34,195 nt of DNA from Acidobacteriaceae bacterium (lineage in GTDB: Bacteria; Acidobacteriota; Terriglobia; Terriglobales; Acidobacteriaceae). The DNA lies in the NCBI GenBank assembly GCA_030037635.1, contig JASHQH010000300.1:1-34195 (forward strand), given 5' to 3'. A program made the translations under genes and the position numbers. Below, piece by piece: positions 31,159-34,195 of the stretch (the first letter of the stretch is position 1; each line of letters begins with the position of its first letter). The notes below the pieces were generated by a model. That model made no database searches, was not told the origin of the DNA, and saw only the letters and a list, made by a program, of their open reading frames with translations.

Positions 31159-33387
31159 ATGCCGACGTCGCGATTTGCTCACGCAGTTTTCAGTTTCCTA
31201 TCGATGGTGGCCTTGTGTGTTGTGCTGCCGGCGGCGGTTTCTGCCGCAGCGCAAGCGCCGCATGTGTCGATCGATGGCGCGGTGACGATTGTGGAAAGCA
31301 CAAATGAGGCGGGCCCGGTGCATCTGGCCACCGAAGATCTGCGCAAGGATTTCGCCAAGGTCTTTGGGCGCCAGCCGAAGCTGGTGAGCGATCTGAGCGG
31401 CGCGGGTCCGGTTGCGCTTCTGATTGCGCAGAGCCAGAACGTGCCTTCGGGTGTGGGCTGCGCGACGACGGCCGATCGCGAGGCCTTCGCGTTTTCGGTG
31501 GTGAACGCATCAGGCAAGCACGTGGTGTGCCTGGTGGGCGCGGACATGCGCGGGACGATCTACGCAGTTTACGAGTTCTCGCAAAAAGTGCTGGGCGTGG
31601 ACCCCATGTACCTGTGGACCGACAAGGAGCCTGCGAAGCGCACATCCATCGCGCTGGCGGCGGATTTCACGCACACTTATCCGAGCCCGGTGTTCAAGTA
31701 TCGCGGGTTTTTCACCAACGATGAGGATCTGATGAGCGGCTGGACACAGCCGGCCAAGGGCGAGCAGACGGGAATTGCGCTTTCAACCTGGGAGATGGTG
31801 TTCCAGACGATTCTGCGCCTGAAGGGAAACATGGTGGTGCCGGGGACGTGGATCTTTCCCGACGATGCGCAGGTGCATGCAGCTGCCGAGCGCGGGTTGA
31901 TGATCAACCAGCATCACGCGATTCCGCTGGGAGTGAACGTGGCGCGCTGGCCGGAGGGCGTACCGTATAACTTCTCTACGCATCCTGAGATTCTGGAGCG
32001 CGCGTGGACGAACGCCGTGGCTGCGTACAAGCCGGACGAGGAGATTTTGTGGAGCGTGGGACTGCGCGGACTGTCCGATTCAAGCTACGCGTCGCTGGAC
32101 GAGAGCGTGCGCAACAACGATCCGCTGCTGGGGCAGAGGATCAGCGAGGCTATCGCCGAGCAGATGAAGATTGTGCGCGCCAAGTATCCTGATGCGCAGT
32201 TCGTGACGGATTTGTGGCAGGAAGGCGCGAGGTTGATGCAGGAGGGTTACCTGAAGATTCCGCCGGAGGTTTCGCTGGTGTGGGCCGATACGGGATACGG
32301 CGATATGCAGGATGGGGGCAAGGTCGCGGCCGGGCAGGGCATGTATTTCCACGTGGCCATGATGAACGGGCAGGCGAACCAGCTCTCTGAGATGGTTTCA
32401 TTGAAGGTGATTCAATCGGAGATTGGGCGATATATCAATGCAGGCGCGACTTCGTATTTTCTGGTGAACACCAGCGACGTCCGGCCGGTGTTGATGACCA
32501 CGCGGGCGGTGATGGAGATGGCGTGGGGTGGAGTGCCGGCGACCACGGCAGGAGCCGCAGGCGATGCCGACGACGCGTACTACCGGAAGTGGGCGACGGA
32601 GGAATTTGGCGGCAAATCGGCCGCCGCGCTGACCAGGATTTACAAGGAGTACTTTGCGGCGCCGTCGCCGCGGGCGCCGTTCGGACCGCCGCGCATGACG
32701 TCGGCCGGCAATGCGCCTCCGCCGCCGCCCCGCTACAGCAATGTGCCGCTGGTCGACGGGGACCAGCACTATCACTCGGAGGCGCGGCGGATCATTCTCG
32801 ATTACCTGAGCGGGCACCAGGTGGTGAACATTCCCAGCCAGTCGCCCAAGTGGACGCAGCCGCGGGTGGGATTCTTTGTGCTGAACGATGAACAGCGCGC
32901 GGCGTTTCTCGATCGCGACATCAAGGACTGCAGCGATGCGCAGCCGCGCTGGGATGCAGTGTGGAAGGACGCGGTGGCGGCGGAGGGCCTGATCGATCCG
33001 GCGTGGCGCAATTATTACCAGGAAGCGATTCTGACCATGATCACCATCAACCGCGAGAGCAATCGGATGCTGGGAGACGTGGCGCAATCAATGAAGGACG
33101 AGAACGCCGGCGATCATGCGAAGGCACTGGCAGAGGCCGACGACGCGTTGAAGGCGCTGGACGAGACGATGGCGTCGATGCATCTGGCCGAGTACGGCAA
33201 GTGGAAGGACTGGTATCGCGGCGATTGGCTGACGGGCGTCTATCGCACCCGGGAACTGGTGCAGGACTATGCCAATCACCTGAAAGATCCGATGGCCAAG
33301 CTGCCTGCGCCGGCCTCGTGGAGCGGGTGGGAGGGTTACTACCACATCATGGAGTATGAAGACGACCGCTCGGTCGACGTGCACTAG
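31159..33387 (+). CDS. Secreted GH115-family glycoside hydrolase (probable xylan alpha-glucuronidase)
   Basis: A 742-residue exported enzyme; the ATG at 31159 follows GAGGGGGA. The leader is FLSMVALCVVLPAAVSAAAQ. An N-terminal domain (VHLATEDLRKDFAKVFGRQP, CLVGADMRGTIYAVYEFSQK) is followed by the GH115 catalytic barrel: FKYRGFFTNDEDLMSGWTQP, ILRLKGNMVVPGTWIFPDDA, YPDAQFVTDLWQEGARLMQE, SLVWADTGYGDMQDGG and INAGATSYFLVNTSDVRPVL. GH115 enzymes remove glucuronic acid or 4-O-methylglucuronic acid side chains from xylan. After the barrel comes a helical region with a Pro-rich stretch (SAGNAPPPPPRYSN). At 742 residues it is shorter than well-studied members (about 800-1000), and I do not recognise the usual C-terminal beta domain, so it may lack it. 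It is divergent from the beta-helix hydrolase. Confidence 0.9.
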   Translation: MPTSRFAHAVFSFLSMVALCVVLPAAVSAAAQAPHVSIDGAVTIVESTNEAGPVHLATEDLRKDFAKVFGRQPKLVSDLSGAGPVALLIAQSQNVPSGVGCATTADREAFAFSVVNASGKHVVCLVGADMRGTIYAVYEFSQKVLGVDPMYLWTDKEPAKRTSIALAADFTHTYPSPVFKYRGFFTNDEDLMSGWTQPAKGEQTGIALSTWEMVFQTILRLKGNMVVPGTWIFPDDAQVHAAAERGLMINQHHAIPLGVNVARWPEGVPYNFSTHPEILERAWTNAVAAYKPDEEILWSVGLRGLSDSSYASLDESVRNNDPLLGQRISEAIAEQMKIVRAKYPDAQFVTDLWQEGARLMQEGYLKIPPEVSLVWADTGYGDMQDGGKVAAGQGMYFHVAMMNGQANQLSEMVSLKVIQSEIGRYINAGATSYFLVNTSDVRPVLMTTRAVMEMAWGGVPATTAGAAGDADDAYYRKWATEEFGGKSAAALTRIYKEYFAAPSPRAPFGPPRMTSAGNAPPPPPRYSNVPLVDGDQHYHSEARRIILDYLSGHQVVNIPSQSPKWTQPRVGFFVLNDEQRAAFLDRDIKDCSDAQPRWDAVWKDAVAAEGLIDPAWRNYYQEAILTMITINRESNRMLGDVAQSMKDENAGDHAKALAEADDALKALDETMASMHLAEYGKWKDWYRGDWLTGVYRTRELVQDYANHLKDPMAKLPAPASWSGWEGYYHIMEYEDDRSVDVH

Positions 33388-33424
33388 AAACAGGGAACGG
33401 GGAGTAGCCAGTAGAGAATAGGAG
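33388..33424. repeat. GGGAACA-type intergenic repeat after the GH115 gene
   Basis: Directly after the stop the sequence is AAACAGGGAACGGGGAGTAG, then CCAGTAGAGAATAGGAGG. It shares GGGAGTAGCCA exactly with the element at 22722-22732. A GC-rich imperfect dyad (CCCGGGTCCC...GGGCCCCGG) follows and may help end transcription of both convergent genes. Confidence 0.65.
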
Positions 33425-33476
33425 GCTGCCGCTCGATCCCGGGTCCCAAAATCGGGCCCCGGCGCACCCATTGACT

Positions 33477-34195
33477 TCAGATGCCTTCGCCCATGGAAAC
33501 GTAAGCGCCCTCGCGCTCAAGCTCGGCGCGATAGGCGCTGCGCTCGGCCTCTTCTTCAGCAAACGGTTTGGCCCAATGCTCGTGTGCACCGAGCCGTTCT
33601 TCCAGCTCTTCAACGCGGGCTGAGAGCGCGATGAGCGCGTCGGAGAGCGGATCTTTGATCTCGTGCGGGTCAGTGATGAGGATGCGCTGGCCGTTGCGAT
33701 AGACGATGTGGGCGGGAACGCCCACGACCGTGGAGTTGGGAGGAACGTCGGTGAGCACGACGGAGCCGGCGCCAACGCGCGAGTTCTCGCCCACGGTGAC
33801 ATTGCCGAGAATGTTGGCGTTGTTGCCGATGAAGACGCCGTCGCAGACGGTGGGATGGCGCTTGCCGTGGCCCTTGCCGGTGCCGCCCAGCGTGACGCCC
33901 TGGTACATGGTGACGTCGCTGGCCACGATGGCGGTTTCGCCGATCACGACGCCCGTGGCGTGATCGATGAAGAGGCGCTGGCCGATGAGCGCGCCGGGAT
34001 GAATGTCGACGCCGGTATAGAACCGGGCAATTTGCGAGAGCACACGGGCCGGAAGGCGCAGGTGATGACGCCAGAGCCAGTGCGAAACGCGATGAATCCA
34101 GACCGCCCAGAGGCCGGGATAGCAGAGCAGGACCTCAAGCCGGCTGCGCGCAGCCGGATCGCGCTCCCTGATGGAGTCGATGTGGTCGCGGATTC
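33477..34195 (-). CDS. cysE: Serine O-acetyltransferase CysE (N-terminus cut off by window edge)
   Basis: The minus-strand frame is open to the window edge, giving 238 residues without the true start. The visible N-terminal helices (RDHIDSIRERDPAARSRLEV, YPGLWAVWIHRVSHWLW) and the left-handed beta helix (YTGVDIHPGALIGQRLFIDH, ATGVVIGETAIVASDVTMYQ, GVTLGGTGKGHGKRHPTVCD) are those of CysE/EpsC. His in IDHATG and the HGKRHP loop carry the active site. The enzyme makes O-acetylserine from serine and acetyl-CoA, the first step of cysteine synthesis, and usually binds cysteine synthase with its C-terminus. Here the helix is followed by a tail of about 65 residues containing a short coiled coil (SDALIALSARVEELEERLGA) instead of the short Ile-ended peptide right after the helix; the very last residue is still Ile. 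Confidence 0.95.
   Translation of the reverse strand, partial: IRDHIDSIRERDPAARSRLEVLLCYPGLWAVWIHRVSHWLWRHHLRLPARVLSQIARFYTGVDIHPGALIGQRLFIDHATGVVIGETAIVASDVTMYQGVTLGGTGKGHGKRHPTVCDGVFIGNNANILGNVTVGENSRVGAGSVVLTDVPPNSTVVGVPAHIVYRNGQRILITDPHEIKDPLSDALIALSARVEELEERLGAHEHWAKPFAEEEAERSAYRAELEREGAYVSMGEGI

Noticed and set aside
1-34195. Search for CRISPR arrays, transposases, phage genes, retrons, toxin-antitoxin pairs or a biosynthetic cluster
   Set aside because: No regularly spaced direct repeats with unique spacers and no genes of these kinds were seen; the only repeats are the GGGAACA-type units and the tRNA 3' fragment.

Overview
The window looks like a piece of chromosome from a GC-rich Gram-negative bacterium, most likely an Acidobacteriota of the Terriglobia/Acidobacteriaceae type. 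This is inference from content: lipid A genes (fabZ-lpxA-lpxI), BamA and Skp place an LPS-bearing outer membrane; an HTH-TM-TPR regulator, a GH115 glucuronidase, chaperone/SCPU pilin genes and dispersed GGGAACA-type intergenic repeats fit that group. No 16S or ribosomal protein gene is present to prove it. There is no phage, transposase, CRISPR array or toxin-antitoxin pair, and I found no convincing new multi-gene system. The novelty is in repeats, duplications and base composition.

Layout. 1-1839 (minus): end of a chaperone-usher type pilus cluster, with two spore-coat-U (SCPU) secreted subunits and a PapD-like chaperone that runs off the left edge. 2024-3571 (minus): membrane-anchored HTH/TPR protein. 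3876-4382: DinB-like protein. 4489-4671: tRNA-Phe(GAA) on the minus strand with a second copy of its 3' end 107 bp away. 4822-8905 (plus): secreted adenosine-deaminase-like protein, MmcQ/YjbR protein, tiny membrane protein, a short-chain dehydrogenase broken by a one-base frameshift, and a secreted protein of unknown function. 9000-11216: fabZ-lpxA-lpxI. 11361-11897: exported BCP-type peroxiredoxin. 12021-18094 (minus): complete RND efflux operon (pump, adaptor, outer-membrane lipoprotein). 18723-23668 (plus): bamA followed by two tandem skp/ompH genes, each preceded by an inverted-repeat element and a TATAAT box. 24080-25891 (minus): lepA. 26144-28009: lipoprotein lytic transglycosylase with LysM repeats. 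28163-28612: histone-H1-like Lys/Ala-rich protein. 28845-31019 (minus) and 31159-33387 (plus): a divergent pair of secreted glycoside hydrolases (beta-helix GH28/GH49-like with PKD and PA14 domains, and GH115). 33477-34195 (minus): cysE, running off the right edge.

How it fits together. Much of the window serves the envelope: lipid A precursor synthesis, outer-membrane protein insertion (BamA) and periplasmic chaperoning (Skp), peptidoglycan turnover (MltD-like), tripartite efflux and surface pili. The hydrolase pair points to growth on plant cell-wall polysaccharide. Two larger patterns cross gene boundaries. A family of degenerate GGGAACA/TTCCCTN repeats occupies many intergenic gaps and in one place forms the signal-peptide coding sequence of the efflux lipoprotein. 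Plus-strand G/C bias changes sign near 12 kb and again near 28-29 kb, largely independently of gene direction.
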